64,000 bases of DNA from Gymnopilus junonius (lineage: Eukaryota; Basidiomycota; Agaricomycetes; Agaricales; Galerinaceae): the NCBI GenBank assembly GCA_015501075.1, contig JADNYJ010000198.1, positions 1 to 64,000 on the forward strand, given 5' to 3'. A program made the position numbers and the translations under genes. Shown here in pieces: positions 22,284 to 33,609 of the stretch; the stretch's first letter is position 1; each line of letters begins with the position of its first letter. The notes below the pieces were generated by a model. It did not search any database and was not told the DNA's origin. It worked only from the letters and a program-made list of their open reading frames with translations.

Positions 22284-22612
22284 GCTGTGCCTGGCACTGC
22301 CTGGTGCATAACCATAATGTCAAACCTTTCTTCATTGACTCCGAGTCGAACTGACATATAACAGGCCGTGCAATCCATTTGCCCGAAGAAAAATACTTGT
22401 CCAGCAAATTGTCTAGCGAAGTCTCCTGAGTTTAAAACTTTAAGGCCTTACACCTTGGAATCTCATGTAGTCGACTTTACGTTCAATGAAGTTCACTTAA
22501 TTTACACCTTCAGTGAACAATCCAAGAGCAAACATACAGGCAGGCTGCAGCGCCGCCCTCCTATTGAATAAACTAGGGCTGAACATGCGTCAAAACTATT
22601 GACATCGTAACC
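22284..22612. other. intergenic
   Basis: 329 bp between the possible small gene and the 3' end of the nucleolar GTPase. No coding pattern; probably the 3' UTR of the GTPase gene. Confidence 0.4.
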
Positions 22613-25407
22613 TCAATGGAAGAATTTGCCAAAGTCGTAAGCTTCAGGTCCGTTGCTAGCTCCACCATCTGGCACTTTAGCCTTTTTCGCAGACACATTC
22701 GCCACTTTGCTCTTCTTCTCCACAGATGGAACTTTCACAGCAGCCGAAGTGGTGGAGATTTTTGCTGAACCTGATTTTTTAGTCTTGAGCCCAGTTTTAG
22801 GGGCTGTCGTCGGCACTGGTTTATCCTGGGATTTCTTCGGAGGAGCTAGCGCAGACTTGACAGGTTTTTGAAGGGAGGCAGCGAGGGGCGTATGCTTTGT
22901 ATCTGCATTGCCTGTCTTTTTGATCCCTGATCGAGAATTTTTTGATGCAGGTGCCGAGAAAGCGACTTTCTTGGACGGCCGTTCGACCACAGGAGCCTCT
23001 AATGCGCGTTTCCGTTTTTGCTTATTGAACTTCGGGGGTGGCGGTGGTGGGAGTTCCTCCTCCTCCTCGGCATCGTCGGCTTCCTCTCCGCCTTCATCTT
23101 CTTCGTCCTCTTCTTCGCTCTCCTCTTCTCCCTCCTCCTCTTCCTCATCAACATCCATGCCCTCAAAAGAAGCCTCTCCTTCGTCATCGCCATCACTTTC
23201 CTCGCTTGCAAGAGCTGGCCAATCCCCTTCAAGATCTACCTGCCTTTCGTCAACAGTCCCGGACAAGACCTTGACGAGGCCCCCTTGTTTCCTCCTATCT
23301 TTCCGCGTCGGAAGACCGGCCAGGATTGTTTCGTCGGCTTTTGCGGAAAGTTGTGAGACGAAGGAGGCGAAGGTGGAGTCCGCATCCTTACTGCCGGACT
23401 TCGCAGAGGATTCCGCATGCTCAACGGAGGGATTTGCGGAAGACGCGGGTTGTGTGGGCGGAGTGGTATAGTGCGCAAATTTTCCTATATTCCAATCACG
23501 AAGCACGATGCGGGCTGCACCCGTCAGGTCTGGTTCGCCTTTCTGTTAAAAATGTAAAATAATGATCAGCACTGGAAAGTAGCTGCATTGGAGCGGTTAC
23601 GTAATACGGGAGAGAGTACACACCTTTTTGACGAGTTGGTTCGCCCGAGCGACACCAGAAAGGAAGGCGATAGGATCACCTGTCGTGAATGCTGGGAGAC
23701 TGTACAGCAACATGAGATCCTCTGTATTCGCTCGAGACACGATATGGGTGACTGCGGACAAAAGTTGATGTCAATGAACGCTCATTCGAAGACAGTCGCG
23801 CAGCAGATATGATGCTTCTCGCCGATGAATGGAATAGAAGACATACTAGGTGGATTAGGGTCCTTCAGACGGTCTATTCTGCCCTTGCATCTGAGTAAGA
23901 TATCATGTGCACGGCGTGCTTCAAGTATAGACGCATCAGCATCTTCATCAAAGGTGAAAGACAGCCCAGGGGTATCTATGAATGCTATCTTCTGCCCTTC
24001 AGCCTCGAGGGTCACTTCCTGAGGCAGTTCAGTCGTCGTTGGTCCTCGGGATGACGAGGCAAGCGTGTATACTGGTAGTGCTGTACGTTTCAGAAGGGAG
24101 TTAATGAGAGAGCTTTTGCCAACCTAGATATAATTGAAATGTAAGGCAAATTAGGCATTGGACTGAATGAAAGACACGCACATTTGTGACGCCAACAACA
24201 GCTACTGCCAGCGACTGTTCTCTGTTTTTCTTCTCCCTCGCCAGGTGGGCAAGGCAAGCAAGCAAAGATTCAGCACCGACAGCGTCGTCAGTAGGTACCT
24301 TGGCTTTGCCTTTTCCTTTCTTTACTTGTGTCTGGGGTTGGTTAGACGGCGTCTCCGGAAGGAAAGATGTCGCAGAACGGAAAATAAATGTCGGTCGCTG
24401 GCTTCTAAGGTGCTCTGACCACGAAGCAACTGCTTCCCGAGGGGACGAGTCTTCCATATAAAACCGTTAGTCGGAAGAAAGAGGCAATTGAAGATACATA
24501 GTAACCCACCAATCTTGTTCAGCACGAACAGGACCTTCTTTCCCGTTCCCTCCACTACTTCCTCAAGAGCCTGGCTCCTGAACGCTAATGGATCTCTAGC
24601 ATCCAATACCTCGATAACCACATCCGCCCTCTTCAACGCAGCTACCAAGTTCGGGAAATCACGATTAATTAGCACTGGAACTTCTTCCTCCTCCTCGTCT
24701 TCCTCCTCGTCTTCAGCCTCAGGTTTCGGACGTGGCCTCAGCTGAGCAGTGATCAGCTTCGCGCTGAGACTTGCTATACTATCCGCTCCAACGTTGAGGT
24801 CCTTCTTCCCTAAAGGCTGTTCTTCCTCCTGATCGTCACCAGCTTGGGAAGCATTCTCTACTCTCATCTCTGGATCTTCAACGTCCTCTCCTCGTGCAAT
24901 AGCTCTGGCCTTCGCCAAAGCGCGTTGTTTCTCCTCCTTTTTGACCTGCTTCTCTTCAGCAGCCTAAACCGAGCATTAGTATATGAAAATTATCCATGGG
25001 GAGTATAAGTCTCACTATACGGCGATGTTCTGCTACCTCAGCTAATATCTGATCCTTATATGGGAATTCATTTGGAATGCCAGGATCCTTTGGCTTTCCT
25101 GTGAATAGTAAAGCAACAAACAACAAAATCTGTCAGGTATCATTCAGGACAGACGAAAGGAAGAAATTGTACTGCTCTTCCATTGAGGATTTTTCTTGGC
25201 CTCTTTTCTCTTCTTCTTCTTCCCATCCTTAATCTTCTTATGGAGCTTCGCGCGATCGTTAGTCGACCTGCGGTTACTGGTCTCTGTATAGTATAAAGTT
25301 GGACGAACGAGGAAAACAAGCCGAGGAAAAAAGGCACAAATAATACAAATGAGCTGATATAAAAAGTCAAGAAGAAAATCAGACATACCCTTTCTTATCC
25401 GAGGCAT
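22613..25407 (-). CDS. nucleolar GTPase of the Grn1/GNL3 (nucleostemin) family
   Basis: Starts at ATG 25407 (MPRIRK, first intron right after) and ends at TGA 22613; about 700 aa over about eight exons. Order: a basic nucleolar region (RAKLHKKIKDGKKKKRK, matching the GN3L/Grn1 N-terminal domain), an acidic linker, then a circularly permuted G domain. DARDPLAFRS and the G4 motif NKID (split by an intron) precede the P-loop GVTNVGKSSLIN, the switch RGPTTT and the G3 motif DTPG. The C-terminal third is a long acidic run (Glu/Asp, about 23070-23160) followed by a Lys/Pro-rich tail. Family members act in the nucleolus in 60S pre-ribosome assembly and export. The frame is intact. Alternatives such as NUG1 are less likely given the N-terminal domain. 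Confidence 0.88.
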
Positions 25408-25738
25408 CTATAGAATAGATATATGGCGGTACTTAACGAGGTCGCCGCCGTCCGTGATGTCTGGTAGTCGTTTGAAAAATCTTGCGATCGCCAAATTCGG
25501 AGGAAATCGACCGTGAGACAAAGTTTCCTCTTTGGCTTCAGAAAGACAACTTGTCAAGTATCGTCAACAGCCTTCATCATCATCCACGACAAACGTGTAT
25601 GCACCGTCTATCCAGCGTCTATCGCACTCGTAACATGCAATGCAAGATCTGACAGACTACCCAAATAACCAGTTTGTGCATATTTACATACTTAGACATC
25701 GACTTAGATTCGGGTCAGCCATTTCAAACTGAACTAAA
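25408..25738. promoter_or_regulatory. divergent promoter region
   Basis: 331 bp between the start of the minus-strand GTPase gene and the start of the plus-strand F-box gene. It must carry both promoters. No specific box was identified with confidence. Confidence 0.4.
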
Positions 25739-26725
25739 ATGGCACTTCCAAGAACTTTTGCAATTTCTCCACTACCTCAGGAGATTATTAATTTCATAAC
25801 TGACGAAGTGGCCAACCAGAGAAGCGACCGCAACTCTGCGGCACTTGTCTCTCTTCGAGCATGCTCCCTAGTTTCCAAATATTTTCGTTCACAATCTCTC
25901 CGACATATCTTCTCAAGTATCAACATAGTTGTCGGCGATTCTGACCAGTATCGTGCCTCTAGCCTCCTCAAGCCCATACAGCATAGAAACAGTGATGTCA
26001 TAGTTCAGTCCGTTCGGTCGTTGCAAGTTACGTTCAACGCAACTTTTCTGAGCTAGCTCGGTTCTACAATGAGAGGCACCTCAGGTTCACCAGGCTATTT
26101 TGCTAGAGGACGAAAAAGAAAATGCATCGTAAACTCATCCATTTTGGTTTCGAGGCAGACAATCCACGTAAATTGATCCACATCTTCCACCAGGCTTCGC
26201 TGAGGATCCTCAGCATTTTCGGGCAGAACGGCGGCTACATGTGGTACTATTTTGCCAATTCAAATCTTGACTCCGCTTTTCGCGAAGTTTGCACTGGAAA
26301 TTCTCTCCAATCCTTACGTTTGATCAATATTCGGAGCCTACCGAATCGTTGCTGGTTGCTGCGTTCCAATCAAGCAGCCTCTTAGAATTGAGAATTTCCT
26401 CAACGTTGTTGGACCGCCCTGTAAAATATCTGCAAGGCCGAGATTTATAAATCTCGAAAGGGTTGTCTTCAAAATCACGCTCTTGTACGATGAGCGCGAG
26501 CAGCCTGTTCAGTTTTTTCTTCCGAAATTGCACGAGTTAATTGGTCCACTTCCCTTGCTTCCTCGACTGGCAAGCAATCCTCGAATACAACTGGAAATAC
26601 GTTTCAGTTCAATAGTCAGTCAACATCGCTCAAAAAATGATATAGGCAAAAAATTCGAGGATGGGGGTGATGGATTCTATCTCGCAAAGTTTCCAACATC
26701 TTGTGCAAAGACGACTTTGCCCTGA
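25739..26725 (+). pseudogene. F-box/LRR gene, broken by stops or frameshifts
   Basis: ATG at 25739 starts an F-box (ISPLPQEIINFITDEVANQ ... LRACSLVSKYFRSQSLRHIF), then VRSLQVTF, and stops after 105 codons. LRR-like coding continues downstream in other frames. At 26122-26340 there is LRILSIFGQNGGYMWYYF and LQSLRLINIRSLP; at 26390-26725 there is INLERVVFKITLLYDEREQP and PRIQLEIRFSS. The pattern (LPQEI, LCSLV.., RHLFS.I, then strands) is the same as in the F-box gene at 56094, so these are paralogues. At least two frame changes are needed to connect the parts. Some could be introns, but no consensus sites were found. It is most likely a decaying copy, though assembly indels are possible. Confidence 0.55.
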
Positions 26726-27179
26726 CAATCAAATATATGGTTGAAAAATAAATGGATTTTGAAAGCACATTCTTGATTCTCTAGTGCAGAGTAGGACCAA
26801 TTCGTCTTCACCGAACTGCCAGGCATCGTAATATACATGCGGATAGGCAGCTTCTACAAACTGTTGAACGGTAAGGCCGGTATCGTCGAAGCTGTCGCTT
26901 CACCGTCCTCCGATATAATACGTTGATATAAAGTATAAACATTGTTCAGAAAGAAATTGGTCCCAAAATTCTGTATGTTCAGAAAGGTCTGACTATCACA
27001 TGTAGTAAGTGGTTCATTGACACTCGGGCGCCTAATTCTTTCTCTTCAGTAATATCCCGCTCATCCAGAACTTCCTGGAATTCAAACCCCCGTATATTCT
27101 ATCATCTTCATGGCTGATATAAGCCTTCCTGTCCATGAATCTTGTAGGTTATTTTCTCGGAGTCCCTTAGGATAGGCCC
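26726..27179. other. intergenic
   Basis: 454 bp between the broken F-box gene and the BTB gene. No coding pattern; a promoter for the BTB gene is expected near its right end. Confidence 0.4.
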
Positions 27180-28119
27180 ATGTTTACTGACTTGGATTCT
27201 TCAGTCGATGCAAGTGATTCCGATATAACCATCCAATCCTCCGACAATGTGCTATTCAAGCTACACATCAAGTATCTTGTAGCGACTTCTGGAATCTTTC
27301 TTGGATCAGAAATCGAGACTCGTGGAGAAGTAGTACATCTGGAAGAACAGGCCAACGTACTCGAAATTGTTTTCCAGTTCATCTATCCAAGAGTACACCC
27401 CGTGCTTGAGGGTATGGAGTTTGAACTTATAAAAGCGATTGCGGAGGCTGTGGAGAAATATCAGATATTCTCTGCTATGTTCGTATGCCAAACGAGATTG
27501 AGGTACGTACGTCGAGTCTTCGTTTGTAAGAAAAAACTGTAACATTACGTCCGTTGTTCATCAGAGAGACCATTCCGCTCCATGCTATCGACGTCCTTTT
27601 ACATGGACTCATGCATGACTATGATTCACTGATTAACGAAAGTGCCTTGCGTCTTGTCCGATCAGATGTGATTCAAGTCGCTGAGAGGTTACCAAACCAC
27701 TACATTGTTCCGTGGGTACGCTATTTCGGCCTTTTCCTCTAGATGGTTTATTTAATAATAATGATATGCGTTTTAATTGTACAGCTCAAATACCATCGGA
27801 CTGCCAAGAATCATTATTCGACAGAGTGTTGGAAAAGATCGATAACAAAAAGCGACATGACCGCTGCCGAAATAAAGGAAATTCCATATGCAATCTATGC
27901 CGTCATTCGTTGATAGAGATGGTCCACGAGCTGGAAAAAGAGTCAGAAATGGCGCTTCTGCAAGACAAACTAAAGAGTTATAAAAATGATTGGGGTGCGC
28001 GTGAGCACTGTGATGGGTGTATAAGTAAGGGATGTAGATACACAGATTGGGTTACAAGCAGCATCGTATTTGCTATTAGCGTACTTAAGCCCTTCACAAG
28101 TTTCCTGCAGCATTCGTAG
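27180..28119 (+). CDS. BTB/POZ domain protein of the mushroom type
   Basis: Exon 1 (27180-27502) encodes the BTB core: SSDNVLFKLHIKYLVATSG, then GEVVHLEEQANVLEIVFQFI, then AIAEAVEKYQIFSAMFVCQ. A gtacgt intron joins it to ETIPLHAIDVLLHGLMHDYD, an alpha-helical BACK-like part. The last segment is Cys-rich (CRNKGNSICNLCRHSL; HCDGCISKGCRYTDW) and ends in SVLKPFTSFLQ, as in the large BTB family of Agaricomycetes. BTB domains dimerise and often bridge to CUL3 ligases; this protein's partner is unknown. The junction to the Cys-rich segment (27720-27840) is uncertain. The obvious acceptor (gtacag) leads to another frame, so either a later acceptor or a one-base error is needed. Confidence 0.75.
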
Positions 28120-30050
28120 TAGTCACAATTGTTTCTCCGAAACTGATTGAACACCTTGTCGATGTTTCGTCACTATATTAAATTCTATTTCCTACATATG
28201 GATACGGACAGACGTATCCGACAACAAACAGAAAGAAGTACAGAATAATTAGACATAACGATGCCATGCCAGCGTCCAATTAAGAAATTGCGCCGAAAGT
28301 ACAACAATCAGAGAACATGGCAGCGCAATCCAACATAAAGAAAGTCCGCGAAGGTGGAGAAAGAAAGTATCCCGAAGGGACCGATGACCCCGCGAAATCC
28401 AAACGATGAACGAACATGAAGGACGAAAGGTAAAAATAACCGCTAATTCTTGGATTGTTATTCCTGAATCCTGGGCTCGTTCCAGCGATGCCTGAGATGC
28501 GAAAATACAAAGCCGGGTGACTAAAAAAACACTGGGGGCAAGAGGTCGTGAGGTCAAAACCGATAGGATAGTTGGCCATGCAGTAAACAAATCTAAAGAG
28601 TCTTTAGGAACGCCAGCATGCAGCTACCTGAGAACGCGTGATTAACGCTAGGCCGAGCAGGACAGAGAAGTAGAGCCAAACATGTAGGCATAACGCAAGA
28701 TACAAGCGGGGGAGTCACGAAAATGCCCGTGTACATGCTCACATGAGAGCCAAAAAAAGCTTCGGAGGAAGCATGTCGATCAATTTGAGCCTTGATAACG
28801 ATAAATGGGTCAAGGAACGAGGATGTCGGAACCCCTAGACTCGAGACCTATAAAAACTTCCGCGGTCAGACGATGAATACACAAGGAAAAAGAAAACGGG
28901 AAAAGGAAGTCCAGTGGAAGATGCCAACGTGTACCCGCTTCTCCTTATAGCATTGTACACCTTGCCGATCATTGTGGGCGCCTACACACCCGCATCCGAT
29001 TGGTCGACTTTGACTTCTTTCCCAACCTTGATTGATCCCGCAGATTTTGATGGACAGCGATCAGGCATGACTGATCAAACGGCATGAATAAGAATGGCCA
29101 AGCCTTCTTCCCAGTTCTCTTTCAAATCTACTTTCGCCCGTCGGGTTCAATGCAATAGCAACTGACCTATTCTCGCTTTCTATCGCCCATGAACCGTGAG
29201 CGCAGTATCTAAGAGACTAGAATAGAATAGAGTATGATTAAGTTTCTGAATTGATTGAAGGGGCGCGTACGTGGGAGAAAGTCATCAGCGGACGAAACGC
29301 CAACGAAGAACAAGAACAAGACACAGCCTGACCCGTCCGTTGCCTTGCCACTCTCCGACGAATCACCTATCCATGTTCTTCCTCAACCGCAATGAGAAAC
29401 GCGGATAGTTTACCGCGAACGGGCCAGAAAAGAATGAGCGACAAACCCAATCGGAAGGCCAATGGAAGACCAAATTGCTTTCTTTCTTTCATTCACTGCT
29501 TCCACTTGTGCGTTGAACATTTTGATAAAGCATTGCAGGGCAGGCAGATATTAATCTTGTAACTTGCAAACATATTACTAGCGACGACGAGAGGACTGGC
29601 AAACTTGAGAAAAGTGGTGGAAGAGGAAGCTGTAGACGACGAGATAGAATTTTGGGACTTGCAGAGCGCCAGACATATTTGTTTCTAATTTTCTTTTCTT
29701 CGCCCCCGAATTAAAAGAGTATTAAATTTTGGATTGTCCTTTCTTCTGCGTTCCTGTTTCCTTGTCCTTGAATTGAAGCCCAACAGCCACTGCCACATCG
29801 ACGGCAAGAGAGGAAAAGGCGCATTAGAAAAAGACGCGGTCAGGTCAGATGAAAGCAATATGGAACATGATAGGCGCAAAGCAGGAAGAAAAAGATGGAA
29901 AAACAACAAAGAGAAGAAATGAAACAACAACGACACAAGGACAAGAAAAATATAGAATCAACACAACGACATGTCCGTACCATGCCAGACCGATATAGAC
30001 TTGAATCGATCCGAGTAGGTTGGCAATGCGGCAAAAGAATGTTGCCTCGT
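28120..30050. other. long gene-poor stretch
   Basis: 1.9 kb between the BTB gene and the 3' end of the Tra2-like gene. No recognisable protein. On the minus strand at 28250-28690 two hydrophobic stretches that could be membrane helices lie in frames joinable through a very short intron. On the plus strand at about 28926-29087 a leader-like hydrophobic peptide frame occurs. Neither extends into a convincing gene. Purine-rich sequence lies at 29280-29420 and 29690-29950; the latter is probably the Tra2-like 3' UTR. Confidence 0.4.
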
Positions 30051-31149
30051 TCACCAACGGTTGTTGTCGGAGGCACCAGCTGGTGTAGCCGCGGTAGGAG
30101 CATCATAGTCCCTGCCATTGGTAGAACCACGAGGAGGGCTACTTCCCCGTGGAGGAGGGCTCCTGGAGTAGCTCCTGCGGCGACGATATTCGGGGGAATA
30201 CCCTCTCTTGTAAGGAGGGGATCGGCGATCACGCCAATCCTTGTCACGACCATAGTGGTCCCTGTCCCTATCGCGATCGCGGTCGCCGCGACGGTAGTCA
30301 CGGTCCCTGTCTCTGTCTCTGACGTCCCTGTCACGGTCTCTGTCGCCGCGATCGCGGTCACGATTGCGGCGGTGGCCCATGTATTCTCCTGGGGTGGAGG
30401 CATGAGGACGATCGGTGACAGAGTAATCAACACGAATGCGACGACCGTTGAGTTCCTGTACTGAGGTTAGTATAGGGGTAAGGTTGGGGAAGGAAAAGAC
30501 GTACAATGCCATTAAGACTTCGATACATTTTGTAGCCTCTTCGACAGTACCCATGCGAATGAAGCCAAAGCCACGGGAGCGGTCAGACTGCGGGACACGT
30601 GCTCAGCTTCTTGTATGACTCAAGACGACACACGACTTACCCTCTGGTCATAGACAATGGTGACCTTCTCCACACTGCCATACCTACTGAACTCGTCTTC
30701 AAGGTCACGTTCTTGGGTACGAATGCTCAGCCCAAAAACACCCAGGACGTTGGAAGGATTGGGTTGCTTCTCAAAAAGACAATATCATCAGCATTTGAGC
30801 GCCAAACCGAAACAATGCCACAAAAACAGCAAAAAAGAGCCCAACTCACAAGATGCTGGCCTCTCCTGGGAGGAGGCGACCTTCTACGAAAGCGTTGGGG
30901 ACTCCTGTACCTCTCCCTGTCTGATTCGCCGTTGGTGTGGCCATTCGCGGTGCTCCTCACAGGGCTCCTGGAGCGAGACCTTCCACGTGGCGGGGGTGCG
31001 TCGCGCTCAGCGGACGCTGGAGCTGGAGGCGCGTTGTATGCGTCGGAGTAGGGGTCTACAGCAGCTGGCGCGTCCTGATACTAGGAAAAAAGGGGGGACG
31101 CTGTTGAACACGACGAGCACGAGCCATGCTGACTCAGGCGACTCACCAT
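30051..31149 (-). CDS. Tra2-like SR-type splicing regulator (RRM protein)
   Basis: The start codon at 31149 is followed directly by a gtgagt donor, so exon 1 codes only the Met. Then come an RS region (PRGRSRSRSPVRS, RRRSPPPRRG) and an RRM with RNP2 VLGVFGLSI and RNP1 SRGFGFIRM. ELNGRRIRVDYS and the Tra2 linker TPGEYMGHRR follow. The C-terminal tail has many RD/DR dipeptides plus YSRSPPPRG. Proteins of this type bind purine-rich exonic enhancers and activate splice sites in the nucleus. Near 30521 the frame slips by one base just before an otherwise good gtacgt donor. Adding a base would restore the usual SLNGIELNG. Since the gene is conserved, this looks like an assembly error. Confidence 0.85.
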
Positions 31150-31518
31150 GATGGTTGAACAAAGAGTTCCTTGTTGTGTCCTGTTTGGTCACTGTTGCTC
31201 CATTTTACACTGCATCTGAGGGAGCACACAAGGTGATCGGTGGAGAAAAAAGGCAAATATCGTATGAATGGCATTCACAATATAATCTAAGAAACAGAGA
31301 CTCAAAATAAGCAGAGAATCCCAAGCCCTGCAACTTAAAATCCAGGCTGACATTCACAAGAAGCGAGCGGAGCGACGTAGGAAAGTCCGAAAACATGCTG
31401 ACACAGGTGCGAAGACAATTTAGGCGGAGCTTGAACTCAATCCTGCGCCTGTACAGTTCATCAAGCCTCAGTACGGTCACACAACAAGCCCAAACACCAT
31501 ATTCCGGCAACTACCAAG
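31150..31518. promoter_or_regulatory. bidirectional promoter between Tra2-like gene and eL18
   Basis: 369 bp separates the two start codons, which face away from each other. Both genes have a first coding exon of just ATG. The region contains short C/T- and G/A-rich tracts but no specific element I can name. A shared promoter is inferred from the spacing. Confidence 0.45.
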
Positions 31519-32326
31519 ATGGTGAGCTCGTCGTTGCTGGCGGTCCTCAGAACGGTGCTGATAGTGTTCGTGATGCTGTAGGGTATCGACATCGCCCGCC
31601 ACCACGTCAAGAAGGGTATCCGCACCGCCCCCAAGAGCGAGGATCCCTACCTCCTTCTCCTTGTGAAGGTAAACCCGCCATTTGCGCATTTCGAAAGGGT
31701 GGGATGCTGAATCTTTGTGTTTGTGTGACTAGCTGTACCGCTTCCTCGCCCGCCGTACAGATTCCAAGTTCAACAAGGTACTTAACGCTGGAAATTCGAC
31801 CCCCGAAGACCATTATTCTGACTTAACACAACTCCTGTTTTAGGTTGTTCTCCACCGCCTCTTCCTCTCCAAAACCAACCGCCCCCCCCTCTCCCTCTCC
31901 CGCATCCTCAAGGAGACCGCCAGCACCCCCGACCTCGCTTCAAAGGTCATTGTTCAAGTCGGCACAGTTACTGACGACATCCGTCTTACCACCGTCCCCA
32001 AATTGACTGTCGCTGCTCTGCGATTCACTCAATCTGCCAAGGAGCGCATCATTGCTGCAGGTGGCGAGGCTCTCACCCTTGACCAGCTTGCTCTCCGTGC
32101 TCCTACTGGCTCCAACACTGTCCTGTTGAGGGGCCTCAGGACTGCTCGGGAAGCTAACAAGCATTTCGGCATGGGTACGTATTTTCAACTCACATATTAC
32201 CATATTCTTTAATATTAACTATGCTCCGTAGGTCCCCACAAACACAAGAAACCACACACAATTTCCAGTGGTCGCAAATTCGAGCGCGCTCGTGGTCGCC
32301 GAAAGTCAAGAGGCTTCAAGGTTTAA
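31519..32326 (+). CDS. RPL18: 60S ribosomal protein eL18
   Basis: Exons 31519-31521 (ATG only), 31582-31668, 31733-31777, 31844-32174 and 32232-32326 join in frame. The spliced start [13 protein letters not shown] is the eL18 N terminus. [36 protein letters not shown] and [14 protein letters not shown] follow, and the end [14 protein letters not shown] plus [18 protein letters not shown] is diagnostic. It is a structural protein of the large cytosolic ribosomal subunit. Length and sequence are complete and no frame break is present. The ATG-only exon followed by a 60-nt intron is common in fungal ribosomal protein genes. Confidence 0.96.
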
Positions 32327-33154
32327 TTACCTTTTCAATCTCAAAATTCGGGCGATGGAGAGAGGAGTGGGCTGTGGGCTGGCTTGGGGCTCAATCGGAC
32401 AGACGAGAAAATTTTGGGCTGGGCGACGTTCCGATTGGGCTGGTATGTGTATGCGCCGTTGTCGGAATTCTATGCAATATATGTCGCCTATTCGCATGCT
32501 TGTTCTCGCATATGCAGTTACTTTGATTCGTTCTTCTGCAGTGAAATCCTTGCGAACTGCCTTGTTGTTTCCATTCCCACTACAAGTACAATTGCGCCAT
32601 GTCAAGATGTCCCGTGGGCTTTTACAAGTAACGGAATGCTGTTCAATTATCAGGTCTCACCATCTCGTATAGAGTTCTTTGTCCGAGACCATTGCTTACG
32701 CCTATCTGGCTGTTCCTTCATTTCACAGGCGCCCATAGCCTTATATGGGAGTCAAATATGCATGGGGCTATCATCATCGTCATCAAGAGAGAAAAGTCTT
32801 TCACTCGAAATAAAAAAGGCTGCCAAAAAATTGCTGCACTAACTGTCATCAATGTCTACAGTCAGCCTCTGTCACTACATGCAGGAAAGCCTTTCCGATC
32901 CCCGAAAATTCGTTCCAAATTCATACGAAAATAACAATTGCTTAAATCTCGAAAAATCATTGCCTTATGGAGTACCGAAATTTTATATGGAGTACCGCCG
33001 GTACTCCATAAGGTAATGATTTTTTGGAGTCTGAACAATTGTTATTTTCGAATGAATTAGAAACACATTTTCAGGGATCAAAAATGCTTCCTTGCGCGTA
33101 GTGTGTCAGGATACGGAGCATTCTTCGCAGGCAGAAACTGAAAATGGAATAGTC
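32327..33154. other. intergenic with hairpin element
   Basis: 828 bp downstream of eL18. No coding pattern, apart from the inverted repeat listed separately at 32916-33061. Confidence 0.5.
32916..33061. repeat. hairpin-forming inverted repeat, MITE-like
   Basis: Left arm 32916-32976 and right arm 33000-33061 are reverse complements over about 60 bp with several mismatches. The shared core includes gaaaataacaattg, aaaaatcattaccttat and tatggagtacc. The spacer is about 23 bp and itself repeats tatggagtacc. No clear target-site duplication can be fixed, and no coding sequence is present. This looks like a small foldback or MITE-type element. Confidence 0.7.
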
Positions 33155-33545
33155 TCAATCGATATGAAAAACCCAAGGATCCTCGCCTCCAGCACGATGC
33201 AATGTACGTAATACCGAAGATGCTAGTCCTTTCTCATACAGTGCCTCCGGGCATTGTGGCTCAGTTGTATCACACCTCAATGACTGAACAGCGCAGTGAA
33301 ACAAGTATTTCTGGCAGGTCAAAACTGGCGCCTCGGCATCGAATATATTCTCGGTGGGACCATTAAAGAAACTCAAGTTTCGTTCTCGCAATTGACCCCG
33401 GCCGTAGATTAGTGGTAGGCAGTTCAGGAGTCCTCACTTGATTGGGCTCCTCCGCTCTGGTGGACTCCGAGGATGATCTTCCGGAGTGAACGTGCGGAAT
33501 ATTAAGCAAACGCAGGGTAGGCAACTTGGGAGTGGGGATCGACAT
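33155..33545 (-). CDS. possible small two-exon hypothetical protein
   Basis: ATG at 33545 (MSIPTPKLPTLRLLNIPHVH). A gtgagg donor after NQ and an acceptor gcgag 49 bp on join in frame to ERNLSFFNGPTENIFDAEAP, ending at 33155; about 113 aa. The second exon has several Cys (LTCQKYLFHCAVQSLRCD). No family recognised. It lies just downstream of the DUF4436 gene on the same strand and could be an unrelated small gene or a chance frame. Confidence 0.35.
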
Positions 33546-33609
33546 CCTTTGTATCGTTTGGTCTGTTTAGGTTCAGAGATGAAATACGAAATTGCAGCTG
33601 ATAATTGAA

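Noticed and set aside
22908..23471. Plus-strand 187-aa Ser/Pro-rich frame
   Set aside because: It is antisense to the Glu/Asp-rich region of the nucleolar GTPase; GAG/GAA codons read backwards give Ser and Pro runs.
28249..28590. Minus-strand hydrophobic frame of 113 aa as a membrane protein gene
   Set aside because: It has no ATG in context and the only upstream exon needs a 36-nt intron. It is mentioned as a finding but not called a gene.
29895..30464. Plus-strand 189-aa frame rich in Val, Ala and Thr
   Set aside because: It is antisense to the RD-repeat tail of the Tra2-like protein and only reflects that repeat.
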